Shown here one piece after another: positions 1-11,998 of a stretch of 64,000 nt of DNA. This DNA comes from Buddleja alternifolia (lineage: Eukaryota; Streptophyta; Magnoliopsida; Lamiales; Scrophulariaceae). The notes beneath the pieces were generated by a model that made no database searches, had not been told where the DNA came from, and saw nothing but the letters and a program-made list of their open reading frames with translations. How positions within the stretch are numbered: position 1 is the first letter of the stretch; every line of letters starts with the position of its first letter. Location of the stretch: NCBI GenBank assembly GCA_019426215.1, contig CM033392.1:52937149-53001148 (forward strand). The letters are read 5' to 3'. Made by a program: the position numbers and the translations under genes.

Positions 1-247
1 AATTATACTGAATATGTTCATCGTTGTTGTATTTGGTTACGAAGTAAGGAAATTCTATTCAATCAGCCGGGTACCGGAGTACACGAACAACTATCTTTCA
101 AAAAGGGATCATTAAATATACAATGCCACTTTCTTATTGAGTAATTACTACGCACACGCCCCCTAACAATCCTAACTACTCGGAAAACATGAGTTGAAAT
201 TGTAAAAGCAAATTGTAATTTACTTTTATTAAAAACTGAAATTATAA
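1..247. other. No gene recognised
   Basis: AT-rich sequence with no open reading frame, RNA gene or repeat that I can support. Confidence 0.5.
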
Positions 248-249
248 TA

Positions 250-606
250 TTCCCTTCGTCCCAAAAGGATGTCCACTATTCCACTTTTGTCTTTCCCAAA
301 AAGTTTATCCCTTACTATTGAAGTATATATTTATTGTCTAATCCGACTATATTACCTTCTATTTTAATTAAAGAATATATAATTAATTTATTTTTAGTAT
401 AAAACTGCAATTACATTTAAAGGAAAGATAGTTTCATACATGGATAATAGACAACAGTCATAAATTAAATTAAATTATAACATGTTTTATAAGGTAATGT
501 TATTTATTGTCTTTTGTTTTATGGAAAGGATATTTTTGAGAAACAATACATTTTTGATAATTCCTAAGAAAAGTCAAAGGGGACATCCTTTTTGGGACGG
601 ACGGAG
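250..606. mobile_element. Stowaway-type MITE
   Basis: The two ends are inverted copies of the classic plant CTCCxTCCGTCCCAAAAxGGATGTCC terminus: TTCCCTTCGTCCCAAAAGG at the left, and the reverse complement of a GGGACATCC...GGGACGGACGGAG block at the right. TA lies just outside each end (248-249 and 607-608), the usual Tc1/mariner-Stowaway target duplication. The 357-bp interior is AT-rich and has no gene; a 102-codon frame that runs from inside it past the right end is accidental. Confidence 0.8.
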
Positions 607-1668
607 TATGTTTTATAGGCCAGGGAATTATGATAATTTCTTAAATATCGGGGTATTTTTCATAATTAGAGTCTCAATGCAAGGGGTGCGTGTAATTTAC
701 CCTTTAATATGTTACATGCATGAGCCCCTTTCGCTTCATTACTCGACGGTATATCCAATAAAAATTGAGCCCCTTTCCTCCTCAATGTGATTAAAGCTAC
801 CGGCCACCTCGAGACTGCCACTTCTCCACGACCACCATTCCCTGAAATGAACCCGAACCCAATGCGCCTGATCTGACTCCGACCCCTACATAAACATTCA
901 CTTTCTTGGTGCAGTTGAATCTTCTAGTTTTCTGAAAACCAAAGTGGAACCTATGTACTTCTGTTCGTCTTTTTTTTGTAGGAAAAATATAACATGCGAT
1001 GTATATATTTTGGAATTATAGTACTTCGAAGTAGGATACGCAGGTTATGAATAAATATTCTCTTAAATCTCTATTTATAATTTTCCTATGATTATTTTTT
1101 TACTCTGTTTTCATCTGTTCTCCAATTCCAATTGGCAGTTCTGCAGTCAACAGACAGACAATGGGATCTGCCAAGGCAGGAGCAAATTGTATTTAAAATT
1201 GTATATAAATTTCAGTTTAAACTATAGAGGTATTATATAAAGCTGTATATAAATTATTGTTATTATTATTATTTGAACTTTTAAAGATTTTTCTAAGTAG
1301 AGTTATATGCTTTATAGTGTTTTAAGCTTGAAAGTTGCAGGATTTTGCGAGCATCTCCAACTTTTATGTTTTATTTATGACTTTTTAAATGATTTAGATT
1401 CACTAGTTCCAATGAGAGTTGAGAAATAGGCGCGAAGTCTCGGTCCAAAGATGAAAATACGATCATGCACTAAACTATATTCAAAGAAATTGTGAAATGC
1501 AATTAAGTTTGGCTAAAGGAAGATCTGGGCCCTGATTTGTAGTGGGCCGTAGGCAAGGCAACCTTTGTTAATAAATTGAGTTAAGTCCAATCGCTTATTG
1601 TTCAGGTTTGTTTAGTTAATATTAAATTTCAAAATTTGTATTTGGGTTCGGTTTGATTATTATTTGAA
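607..1668. other. Intergenic, with a short dispersed repeat
   Basis: No coding gene is recognised. About 85 bp at 622-706 (CAAGGGGTGxxxxTGTAATTTACCCT core) recurs at 29895-29976, so it is probably a fragment of an unclassified dispersed repeat. The rest is AT-rich. Confidence 0.5.
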
Positions 1669-2800
1669 GGGAAAATTACAAAAAACTCCCTAATTATGGG
1701 TCAAATACAGTCACCTCCACCGAATTTGAGTACTTACTTCCACTTCCCTAAATTTAATATCCGACTTACATTTGAGGTTCTTTTTGTACGGAAATTGATG
1801 ACCTCATCACCAAATTTTTATAAAAATTCAATTTTGCTCCTGGGATTGACCTTTGTGATTGTTGACTATTTTTCGGGCCAACCTACCCTTTAAATGTGAG
1901 GAGGTGGATGCAATTTTTTTCAAAATCAAGGAGGTTGTTGTAATTAGTTTAATAAAATATTAAAAGATTCTAATAACACAAAAATAATATATTTTTTAAC
2001 ACAAAATTACAATATAATATATATTTTCTGATATATATATGTATATGTATATATATATTTTATTGTTCATATATGCATATATAAGGGAGGTGGTTGTAAT
2101 TAGTTCAATAATTCAATTTAGAAATTATAATAACACAAAAGTAATATATTTATATAATATATATACACACACAAAATTATATATTTATATATATTTAAGA
2201 AAAAAAAGTCATGAACCAGTGAATATCATATATATACATATGCACACACATAATTATGTATTTATATATAACAATAACAAAAAAAAAGTCATTGTTCATC
2301 ATCTTCACTGTAAAGACGATGAACAGTGAACCAAATACCCCCTTTCCCCCACCAACACACACACATAATCACACATACATATATAGACACACATATATAC
2401 ACACGCACACACACATAGACACACACAAAATCACACGCAGTGGGTCTTTGCGGGGTGATGATGCAAGGTGGTCGGAGGGGTGGCGGTGCGAGAAAGAAGA
2501 TGAACAAAAAATATTTATATTTTCTTTTATATATATATATATATAAAAACATGTGTATATTTATAAAAAATAAAGTATTGACTTTTAATTTTAATTTTTA
2601 CTCAAAGGGTATAAGTGTCTTTTGTAAAATTTTAGATTTTTTTTTTTGTCAATTTTAGTTAAGGCAAAATGGACATTTTATCATTTTTTTTCTACATTAC
2701 ATTGGACATCCTCATTTTAGGGAGGTAGAAGTAATTAGACGAAAAAGAGGGAGTTGGCTGTATTTAGCACATAAGTTGGGGAGTTTTTTGTAATTTTTTC
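1669..2800. mobile_element. Non-autonomous MULE-like TIR element
   Basis: The ends are imperfect inverted repeats of about 48 bp: GGGAAAATTACAAAAAACTC at the left, and the same sequence in reverse at the right (GAGTTTTTTGTAATTTTTTC). The 9-bp direct repeat TTATTTGAA flanks it exactly (1660-1668 and 2801-2809), the target-duplication length typical of Mutator-like elements. The 1132-bp interior holds TA and CA microsatellites (about 2030-2420) and no transposase; short frames inside are microsatellite artefacts. Confidence 0.85.
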
Positions 2801-3956
2801 TTATTTGAATTGAGTTCAAATAAGCTTTAATTGAGATGAACATAAGCTGAATATGTGTATCTCGAATTTTTTGAACACATTTTTACTGATAGGAGTTTCA
2901 AAATTTATCGAATAAAAAAATATTCAACCAGGTTTGTTATGTTAACAAACCAAATTCATACCAACTTTTAACATTTGATCCCAAATCGAGTATCAAATAG
3001 TGTGATTCATTTTTCAATTCTAACTACTATTCACCGTGAATGTGGTACCATTATAATTTTGTTTTTTATTTTGATCCTCTTCAAATGTGCACCTTTCTTT
3101 ATTTCTTTCTTAATCATTTGCACTACAAATGGGACTCCTCAAATTCTAGCTCATATTGTAGTTATGTGGTGTAAGTTAGAGCAATACAACTTTGTTTTAT
3201 TAAATTCTGAGTACTCTATAATTTTGGTTCATTGAGTTTGGATCTACTGCAAATTTGATTCTTATACTTGTGCAATTCCATCAACAATAAAAATAATGTT
3301 AAAAAAACATTTAAAAAAAAAAACAAGTTTGAAGTTAATGTAAGACAAAATATTAGGAATTAAATTCAACAATTATTGAACTAGAATGTCCGAACACTTA
3401 ATTGCAATAAGTGAGAAATCTTTTTTCTGTAAGAGCAATAAATGAGAAATCACAATTGTAATTACTCCCCTTTGTTTAGTTTTTTTTAATGAATTGATTA
3501 CAAGATACAATGTTACTAATCAAATTGCGATAAGTGATAGTAAAGTAAGAATTATTGCAATCAACTAATCTAACAACTATTATAAAAATAGAGTAAAGTT
3601 TACATACTTTTGGTGGGAGTCGAACCCAACCCCACAAAGCTCTAATCGTATTCGGTTCGATTAATGAAAAATTATTAATATTTTCAAGAGAATCAAGTTC
3701 TTCAAGCTTAACTCGTGTTCGGTTCAATTAAAAATCATATCAAATTAAAACATAAATTTTAAAACTCAATAATAATTCAAATAAACTTGAACATCAACTT
3801 GTCCGACTCTTCTAAGTTTATTCCTTTACGTCCCTAAGGTAGGGCTCCACCTTTGGGCGTGGTACAAGTTTCGCAGCGAAAAGTCCAAAACCCTTTCCTT
3901 GATCAATTCCAATTCGAAGTCTGACAGAGAAGATAAAATATCATTGCACAGAGCTT

Positions 3957-3997
<41 letters not shown>
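2801..3997. other. Intergenic, ending in a TA microsatellite
   Basis: No gene is recognised. An antisense tRNA T-arm-like string near 3610-3630 has no cloverleaf around it. The stretch ends in a (TA)n run at about 3958-3997 that directly borders the next transposon. Confidence 0.5.
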
Positions 3998-4001
<4 letters not shown>

Positions 4002-5766
4002 CAAGATCTAATACATACCTTATATTAGATAAGATATAAGACTCAATATATACCATTGGATCCATTAAATCTAACCGTCCAGAAAAGAATCAAAAAACAT
4101 GTGGGGAAATTGATTTCAATTGAATAAGGGGTATAATAGTCAACTGATGCCATTTTTCAAAGCCTACAAACCCACGTCTCTTTCATCTTCTTCTCTCTCA
4201 TATTCTCATTTCTTCTCTGATCGTCTCTTTCATCGTATTCTCTCTCATTTGCTCACTTCTTCTCTGGTGTTTCACTAATTCTCTTCTCTTCTCTGTTTTT
4301 TTTCTTTTTTCAATTATAAATCGAAATCAAATTATCACTCCCATAATTAGGTTGGATGATGCTCTGCAAAAGATAAAATTTGCAGCCACAAAAGATTGAT
4401 GTTATATTATCATAATACATGATCATCATCCAACGAAATTGCATTGAAACTTGATATTAGAGAAATGCAAGCTGAAATTCACGCCACAAAATTCGTATGA
4501 ATTTGAAAAGTGATCAGAAGAGAGAGAAAAATAGGCTATTTCTTCGTCTTCCTTTCTTTCTCTCTCTCTATATATATATATATTTATATCTATCTATCTA
4601 TCTATATATATACAGTATCTTAAAACAGTGTGTGTTTATAACATATTAAAAATATTCAATTATACAGTGTTTTATAAGTCATTATACAGTATGTTATAAT
4701 ACATTATACGGTACATTATAACTCATTATACAGTGTGTGTTTATAACATATTAAAAATATTCAATTATACAGTATCTTATAAGCCATTATACAGTATGTT
4801 ATAATACATTATACGGTACATTATAACTCATTATACAGTGTGTGTTTATAACATATTAAAAATATTCAATTATACAGTATCTTATAAGCCATTATACAGT
4901 ATGTTATAACACATTATACGGTACATTATAACTCATTATACAGTGTGTGTTTATAACATATTAAAAATATTCAATTATACAGTATCTTATAAGTCATTAT
5001 ACAGTATGTTATAACACATTATACGATACATTATAACTCATTATACAGTGTGTGTTTATAACATATTAAAAATATTCAATTATACAGTATCTTATAAGTC
5101 ATTATACAGTATGTTATAACACATTATACATTATATTATAACTCATTATACAGTATGTATTAAAGAAGAAAATTGGATATATTGTATAAATCACTATAGA
5201 TATATCTCTTTTTGTATGTATGTATGTATCAGCAGAAAGAAAGAAAGATCTCCTATGTGCAACTGAGAAGAGAAGACAAGGCCTCAGTTTTACTTCAGAG
5301 GTGTCAACAACCTACCATAAATTACTCGTATGTTACCCCCCTTATATATCTACATCTATATCTATATATATATATATAATATCTTCTGTATTTTTCTCCA
5401 GGGTATATAACAAATTTTGGGGGAATTTTTACAAGGAATCGTTTATTGCTGTGGAATAATTTCCTCTATTTTCATCTTTACAATACTACGAAGATGAAAT
5501 TAATGCGATAATGGAGAATAGAGAGAAAGATACGAAAAAAAAAGATAAAAATAGTGCGGGGAAGAGATAGAGTGAGAGGAGAGAGAGAGCAGTGAGGATG
5601 GTTGAAGAAGAAGGTTGTTATGTTTTTGACTAAAATGCCCCTGCCAGCATTAAAACAAATTAAATAATTTGAAAAATAGGTTAAATCCAGACCTTGAGAT
5701 CAAATTGAATCTAAGGGCTAAATTGAATCTTAGATCTTACTTAAGATACGTATTTGATCCATACCC
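3998..5766. mobile_element. GGG...CCC TIR element inserted in (TA)n, next to the ARM gene
   Basis: The left end begins GGGTCAAGATCTAATACATA and the right end reads, in reverse, GGGTATGGATCAAATACGTA. Imperfect inverted similarity continues for well over 100 bp (GGGGTATAATAGTCAA at about 4129 against GGGGCATTTTAGTCAA in reverse at about 5640; CT-rich against GA-rich blocks further in). Both ends abut TA repeats, so the target duplication is probably a stretch of TATATATA and its length cannot be read. The interior contains a 105-bp tandem repeat and no transposase. The right end is only 51 bp upstream of the ARM-gene start codon, so the element must supply much of that gene's proximal promoter or leader. 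Confidence 0.75.
4627..5150. repeat. 105-bp tandem repeat, five units
   Basis: Units start at CAGTGTGTGTTTATAACATA at 4627, 4731, 4836, 4941 and 5046, spacing 104-105 bp. Within each unit the ATTATACAGTAT/ATTATACGGTACATTATAA theme repeats at a shorter scale. The array lies wholly inside the 3998-5766 transposon, and units differ by only a few substitutions, so it amplified recently. Confidence 0.9.
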
Positions 5767-5817
5767 TATATATATATATACATATGCACAGAAGATATAC
5801 GTAAATCTTACCAAATA

Positions 5818-8725
5818 ATGGTATTAGGGAGAGAAATGGAGGAAGAGGATGAGGAGGAAGCAATGCTGAAAGCGGTGGAAGATGAAGGAGAAAGCAGCGG
5901 TAAGGATACGCCGCCGTGGAGTAGGAAAATGGTGGTGGAGGAAGTAGCGAGGAGGTTGAACGGTGGAGATCTCAGAGCCAAAATTGAGGCGGCTAAAGAC
6001 GTCAGGAAGCTGGTCAGGAAGTCCTCTACTTCCAATTCCAAGTCCGCCGTGCGCTGCCGCTTCGCCGCCGCCGGAGTTATTGAGCCACTCGTCTCGATGC
6101 TGCACGATTCGTTCCCTATCGAAGCTCGAGAGGCCGCGCTACTCGCGATTCTCAATCTCGCAGCTCGGAATCAGAGGTATCGCATCTTACTTTTCCTAGT
6201 TTTTTCATGTTGAAAAAAGTATCGATTTCTAGGTTTTGCTGATTCTATTGGAACTTTTGAATTATTGAATTAATCGACTGATATGTAGTTGTGTATTGGG
6301 AGTTCTTTGTGAATTTTGGATTTACGGTTGAAATGGTAAATTGTGAGTTTGATACCTTACCGTGTGTGATTGGAGAATGAAGGTAAGATGTGCTTGTTAC
6401 TGTTAACATATAAACTTGTTGCTGCTTAATGTGAAATTGGACATGGTTCTGATCTGTGTATAGTACTGGTTGTATTTTGGAATCAAACATGGTGTTTTTG
6501 GTCAGTTTGTCAATGGTAGTTATTTTGATTTTGATCAACATAATTCATTTTAAAAGATAGCATATGCATCGATAGTTCTTTTAGTATAGAAGATCTTTCA
6601 TACCTCTGTGGTTGTGTGTGCGGGGTTGTGCATGCGTGTCTTATAACTAAATGGTATGGTGTAATGATGATGAGCTAGACAGCTGAATAGAGACGTTTCT
6701 CTCCGTTTGCTTATTGCTGCTCCCGTCTCCTGGCTCTTGGTTGTTATCCTTTTGGCTGCTGAAATATAGTTATTTAAAGTTAAAGAAAGAACTATAAGAT
6801 GACGAGAAAGCAGGACAATAAATGGGAATTAACTCTTGCTTTTATGATTGATGGTTTATTAGTTGTCAGCCACTCAGTGTCAAAACTCTACTGTAAAGGC
6901 CTCAGATCATTTTATGTGTTAGGTATATTTTCGGGAAGCAATTCCGCATCTCCGTTGCAGCCAGTGCTAGATATTACTTTTGAACCAAATGGTTTCAGCA
7001 TAAGCTTATAAGATTCCACCCCAACCCCAAAACCCCTTTATTATTTCCCGGTTTTGCTGATTCTTTTCTATAATATTCAGCAATTAGCTTGTTTGAACTT
7101 TATTGTGCTCAGAGAAGGATTAACCAGTAGCTAGCCAGTCTAGTGAGAGTCATAGAAACTGAGCATTGATATCTAGTACCTAGCCTGTTCTTATCTTCAA
7201 TCCATTACTTAAACACGGAAAAGAATCTTGGTTCTTCATTTAATACCTTAGAGGTTGTGTGCGTAAGTTATCTGTTGACTAAGTTGTGCTAGTATTGGTT
7301 TTACTTGAGTTAAGAAAACTTCACTTTGAGCAATTTCATTTTCTTTAGTATGGAGCAATATTGCATTAGATTAAATTACTTCGATTTCAAGGTTGAAAAT
7401 TAACTCAAAATGCATATTCCTTAGTATCATTGTCTATGTATGTTCAAGAACATCGCTGTCGAATTCGTCAAATGCATGTTTAAGTAAATTTAAGAAGTTG
7501 AAGGTCATGATAGTGTTCCATGATTTTAAAGGAACCATGTCGATGGTTCACTAAGGGCTTTTTTTTGAACCATATGTGATTAAGGGTGCTGCATGAAGCA
7601 ATCTATGGCGTACATTCCTTTTTTTCCTTTTTTATTTGAAAAGTCATATAGCTTCTTATACTATGGAATTCTGGTATCAATGTCATGTTGATTGTGGTAA
7701 TAAAAAAACTGAAGGCTAACCATTCAATTCATGTAGCTTATTTTATTGTTCTCTTTCACATAATCTGATTGGGATTTCCTTTCAAAAAAAATTCTGATAG
7801 TATGGTGAAACTTTTACATGCTTCTTATTTAACATTAATTGTCTGTTCTCTGTAATATGTTTCTTACATTTGATCGATATCCATTCCCATCAATTTGACG
7901 CTTTGCACTTTATTAATTTACTTATGTAACAGAAACAAAATCCGGATAGTTACAGCTTCTGCTGTTCCACCTCTTGTGGAACTCCTCAAATATCAAAACG
8001 ACAATCTAAGAGAATTAGCAGCTGCTGCAATTCTATCACTATCATCTGCTGAACCCAATAAGCCAACTATAGTTACTTCTGGTGCTGCACCTTTACTAGT
8101 GCAAATCCTATGCTTTGGAAGCGTTCAAGGAAGAGTCGATGCTGTCACAACCCTCTACTATCTTTCTACATACAAACACGAGCCTGAGCTTGTTCTTGAT
8201 GCTAAAGCAGTGCCTCCTCTAATCAACCTGCTAAAAGAATGCAAAAAATACTCCAAATTTGCAGAAAAAACAACTTTCTTACTCGAAATCTTCTCAGACA
8301 CCGAGGAAGGAAGAAACGCAATTACAAACGAAAATGGCGGGATTTTAGCTTTAGTAGAAACCGTGGAAGATGGATCTTCTATTAGCATGTCCCATGCAGT
8401 TGGTGCTTTATTGTCGTTATGCCAGAGCTCTCGTGATAAATACCGGGACCTTATTCTTAAAGAAGGTGCTATACCGGGCCTTTTGCATTTGACTGCAGAG
8501 GGTACTCCTATAGCTCAGGATAAAGCTCGAATTCTCTTGGATTTGCTTCGGGAATCACCTCAAGAGAACAGATTGAGCTCATTTGAATTGGAGAAGATTG
8601 TTTACGACTTTGCTGCAAATGTTGATAAAACAGATAAAGCTGTGGAAACTGCGAAGAGATTATTACAAGATATGGTTCAAAAGAGTATGGAGCTCAATGT
8701 AAGCCGTATAAAGCTTAAGCCTTAA
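5818..8725 (+). CDS. Armadillo-repeat protein (PUB-ARM type without a U-box), two exons
   Basis: Exon 1 is 5818-6176 and exon 2 is 7933-8725, joined by a 1756-bp GT-AG intron (donor AG/GTAT, acceptor AACAG/AAAC). The splice completes an Arg codon and gives NQ-R-NKIRIV, 383 aa in all. The N-terminal part (to about residue 30) is acidic, followed by a basic segment. From about residue 40 come alpha-helical ARM repeats with recurring motifs such as AAGVIEPLVSML, ASAVPPLVELL, SGAAPLLVQIL, AKAVPPLINLL and KEGAIPGLLHL. No U-box is visible in exon 1, so this resembles plant ARM-only relatives of PUB ubiquitin ligases. Such proteins are presumed protein-interaction scaffolds; the partner is unknown. 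The start was chosen because it is the first ATG of the frame that splices correctly. A transposon ends 51 bp upstream. Confidence 0.9.
6177..7932 (+). other. Intron of the ARM-repeat gene
   Basis: AT/T-rich plant intron with GTATCGCATC at the 5' end and a TTATGTAACAG acceptor. The reading frame is maintained across the junction. I see no nested gene in it. Confidence 0.85.
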
Positions 8726-11004
8726 TCCCTGGTGAGGTGATTTTTTTACTACCTTGCACAGAATTGTACATTTTCCTTTACTTTTTAACCATGATGATAC
8801 TCCTGTGTGAAATTCTGATGATACTTGTATATTTCTCTTTGTTTCGCTCGTTAGGGAAAACAACGAATAGTGTGCTTATTTCATGGTAATTTAGATTTAG
8901 TTCTTGGCGTCAAATGACAAAAATACCCGCGCTGTTGTGTCTTTAGGTGATTTTTATGATCTAGCAAGTGAAAAAAGAAAAGTCTTGTTCACTGTAATAA
9001 CTTTGTTGATCCTCCAACTCATATTATTATTACATTTTCATTTAAAATGTGCCATATTGGTTCCGCCGTCTCATTGAAGCATGTCTTTTTTGTTTTGATA
9101 TATTCCGTAGTCTTGGATTTATTAGTTCTGAAATTGTAGTTGGGAAGAGATTTGGCTAATTAAATCAATAAAATAGCAAATGTTCGGACGCTTACATTTG
9201 AGCTCGATCTAAGATGGCTAAACTAGAATTTCCCCGTTATAAAACTTTGTTATGTAGATGTTATAGGACAAGTTGCTTGGGAGGTCGAGTGCATTCACCA
9301 TATATATGTTCATATGGGACCTACGTTTATGTATTTACATATGTAGTTGAGATCAATCCGGAACATGAGGTCTCAAAACTTTCCAAATATGACCCAAGCT
9401 ACTTGGCACACTAGGTGCGTAGGATAAGGTGGAATCCCAAGCAACAATGTTGACATTATTCCATCCTCGTTATCATATAGGGTATGTTTTTTTGAATAAT
9501 ATCATTTATGCCACTGCAAGGTGTCGGTGCATTTACATTCTTGTTACAAAGTCAAAACTCAAAACTATACATATTTTAATTAATTAATTAGGATGGATCA
9601 AAAATTTCCGTTGCACCGAGTGTGCATTACGCCATATCCTCCGGCAATCAGGGGTGATACATGTTGTTTTGGGAGTTTAACTTTTGGGATATATACACCA
9701 CACAAAAATTAAAATATAATAAAATATGTATATATTTTGGTGGTTCTCACACATGCTTTAATGTGATGGATATTTTATGGGAGAGTTGGACTCCCAAGAG
9801 CCATCAAGTATCATCCGGAAATTAGAGCCCCGCGTGACGTCACTCACACTTAGGCTGCGTTTGGTACGATGAAGGAAACCAAAATAATGAAGTGGGTGAA
9901 CTTGCAAGCATGTTAAGCACCCAAAAAGAAAAGAACTTGCAAGCATGGACGAACGTCTTTTTTTTTTTTTTTTGGTAGGATGGACGAACGTCTGGTTTGT
10001 CACATGCTTCGAGCTTATAAATTTTGGAAGCTTTCAGAAATTATAAAAAGGCAAAGAAATATGATGAAAAATCATGAAATAAATAAAAATAACCTACTTT
10101 GAACTTTAGTGTATATTATTTTTTCTTTCTGATAAACCATATTATTTTCTAATATTACTAATATTCAAAGTCATTACGTGAACTTTGATCCTTGTTACAA
10201 CTTATTAGTATGGTAATAATTAGAATTAAGTATAATAAATCTAGTACCTCAATCCTCGAATAAGTAGATTATAACACATTAGTATTTTATGGTAATATTA
10301 TCAATTACTATTAGGTTTGTAATAATAAATGAAAAATAAGTGTTTCGTGGAAAACTCAACTACGGAAGAATTTTGAAATTACACTCTATTTTAATTTTTA
10401 TTAACTTGAAAATGCAACGTTTTCAGAGTTTCTATGAAACGTTTGGAAATTTTAATTCATGCTTGCAAGTCTTTTGTAACTTGTAAGTTCTCTTACAATC
10501 ATGTAACAGAATAAAATTCCATTTGTTTCGACAGTGAGTTCTTTGGCTTGTAGTTTGAATATTACATAGTACGAACTTAACTGTACAAGTAGAGTTCACC
10601 ATTCGTAACCGTAAGTTTTTTATGAATTTTCATTTCAATTGAAATTTCAAATACGTTATTGAGATGATGCCAAAATAAGACCGTTATTGATAAATTATTT
10701 CCAAAGTAAAGAAATATGTACATGTTATTCGCCATTAAAAGGTTTTACTCCTATTTATAATGTGATTTTATTTTTTGAAATGTTTTAGACTAAGCATTAA
10801 TCTTTTGAAGATTATTGCTAGCAACACTTAATATTTCTAAGATTTCATTCTTTATACTGAATAAATAAATTATTAATTATTGTAAATTGATCTAATTATT
10901 TTATTGAGAATTTTGGAAATGGATTATAGAGTGGAAAAAGACTTTGAGTTATATGAATACACAATTAAAGAATTTAATTTAAAAGGAATTACTTAACTTA
11001 AAAG
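8726..11004. other. 3' UTR and intergenic DNA
   Basis: The first few hundred bases are the presumed ARM-gene 3' UTR. The rest is AT-rich, with no gene I can support. Near 9852 there is a GGCTGCGTTTGGTACGA string typical of small plant MITE ends, but no matching second end was found. A tiny retroposition footprint lies at 9945-9993. Confidence 0.5.
9945..9993. mobile_element. Minimal retroposition footprint (poly-T with a 14-bp TSD)
   Basis: The 14-mer ATGGACGAACGTCT occurs at 9945-9958 and again at 9980-9993. Between the copies are only 21 bp: a T run followed by GGTAGG. This is the signature of target-primed reverse transcription that stopped almost immediately (a poly-A tail on the minus strand). 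Confidence 0.6.
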
Positions 11005-11373
11005 CTATGATGCACGGACACAGGACACGGATACGTGAATTTTAAAAAAAAATAGTAAACAGACACGACTAAGACACAAATGTTCATGTGTATTTTTTGT
11101 TTTGTTTTGTTTACTCAAGGTATCCCCAGACCTCATTAGAGGCCCAAGACTAATTCCGGGGGAACGAGAATATTAAAGGTTAGTCTCACTCCTAATAAGT
11201 GTACTTTCCAAAATTCGAACTTATGTTCTCCTCCTTATGGGGGTGAGAGCTGTTTATCACTCCGCCAATACTATGTTGGTTGTATTTTTTTTCCTCTCTC
11301 AATAGTTGGACACGGACACGGCGAGTGTCCAACACTGCACAGGATGATTTCTCGAAGTGTCCGTGCATCATAA
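11005..11373. mobile_element. Non-autonomous hAT-like element
   Basis: The ends are CTATGATGCACGGACAC and its inverted copy (GTGTCCGTGCATCATAA). The flanks are CTTAAAAG (10997-11004) and TTTAAAAG (11374-11381), an 8-bp target duplication with one change. The terminus matches the 39471-40220 element, so they are one family. No transposase frame is present. Confidence 0.75.
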
Positions 11374-11652
11374 TTTAAAAGCGTGTGAAATTCTAATCTA
11401 GACACAATCAAATTTATAAATTATTACAAGAAAAGTAAATTATATTCGAATTCGATCAATTAAAATTCAGAACAAAATCTCCACAAAGTGGGAAAATTAA
11501 GATTGACCGTCAACCCACAAAGTGAGATCACCCACCTTATCTGATTATTAAATCATAACCAAACAAGGAACTATACTATTCACCGTCCACCCCTAGCTCA
11601 TTTTAGCAACACTCCTTGTTGTTCACCATCATCACTTCCAAAGCTTTTGAAG

Positions 11653-11679
11653 TCTCTCTCTCTCTCTCTCTCTCTCTAC
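11653..11679 (+). promoter_or_regulatory. CT-repeat in the 5' leader
   Basis: A (TC)n run precedes the 11999 gene. Pyrimidine-rich CT tracts are frequent around plant transcription starts and leaders. It sits upstream of the inferred leader intron, so it is probably in or just before the first non-coding exon. Confidence 0.45.
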
Positions 11680-11773
11680 TTTCAGAGAACACTGAAAACG
11701 AAAAAGGAGAAACAAAGGAAAATGTCGTGAAAATGCTGGTGGGCTGATCCTTACTTTCGTCTCATTGCTTGAG

Positions 11774-11963
11774 GTAATAGCTGCCCGCATTTAGATACAG
11801 ATCTTTGTATCTATACCCTTACTTCAAGCAGATCTATCGAACCCCAGGTTATCATTGCTACTTTTTCCATTTTTTCGAACACCTCTTTTGCTCAAATTTG
11901 AAGAATTATTTATGGGTACTGCGCATTTCAATTCTGTTGTTTAATTTTGATTTATTTTTACAG
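11774..11963 (+). other. Inferred 5' UTR intron of the 11999 gene
   Basis: The boundaries TTGAG/GTAATAG and TTTATTTTTACAG/TTCAG fit a plant intron of 190 bp, T-rich before the acceptor, ending 35 bp before the start codon. This is inference from splice signals only. Confidence 0.45.
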
Positions 11964-11998
11964 TTCAGCAAAAAATATATAACAAGTAAAGAAACAAA

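Noticed and set aside
3605..3660. Antisense tRNA-like T-arm string (GGGTTCGACTCCCACC)
   Set aside because: No anticodon or D arm can be fitted upstream and the T stem has a mismatch; at best a tRNA-derived repeat fragment.
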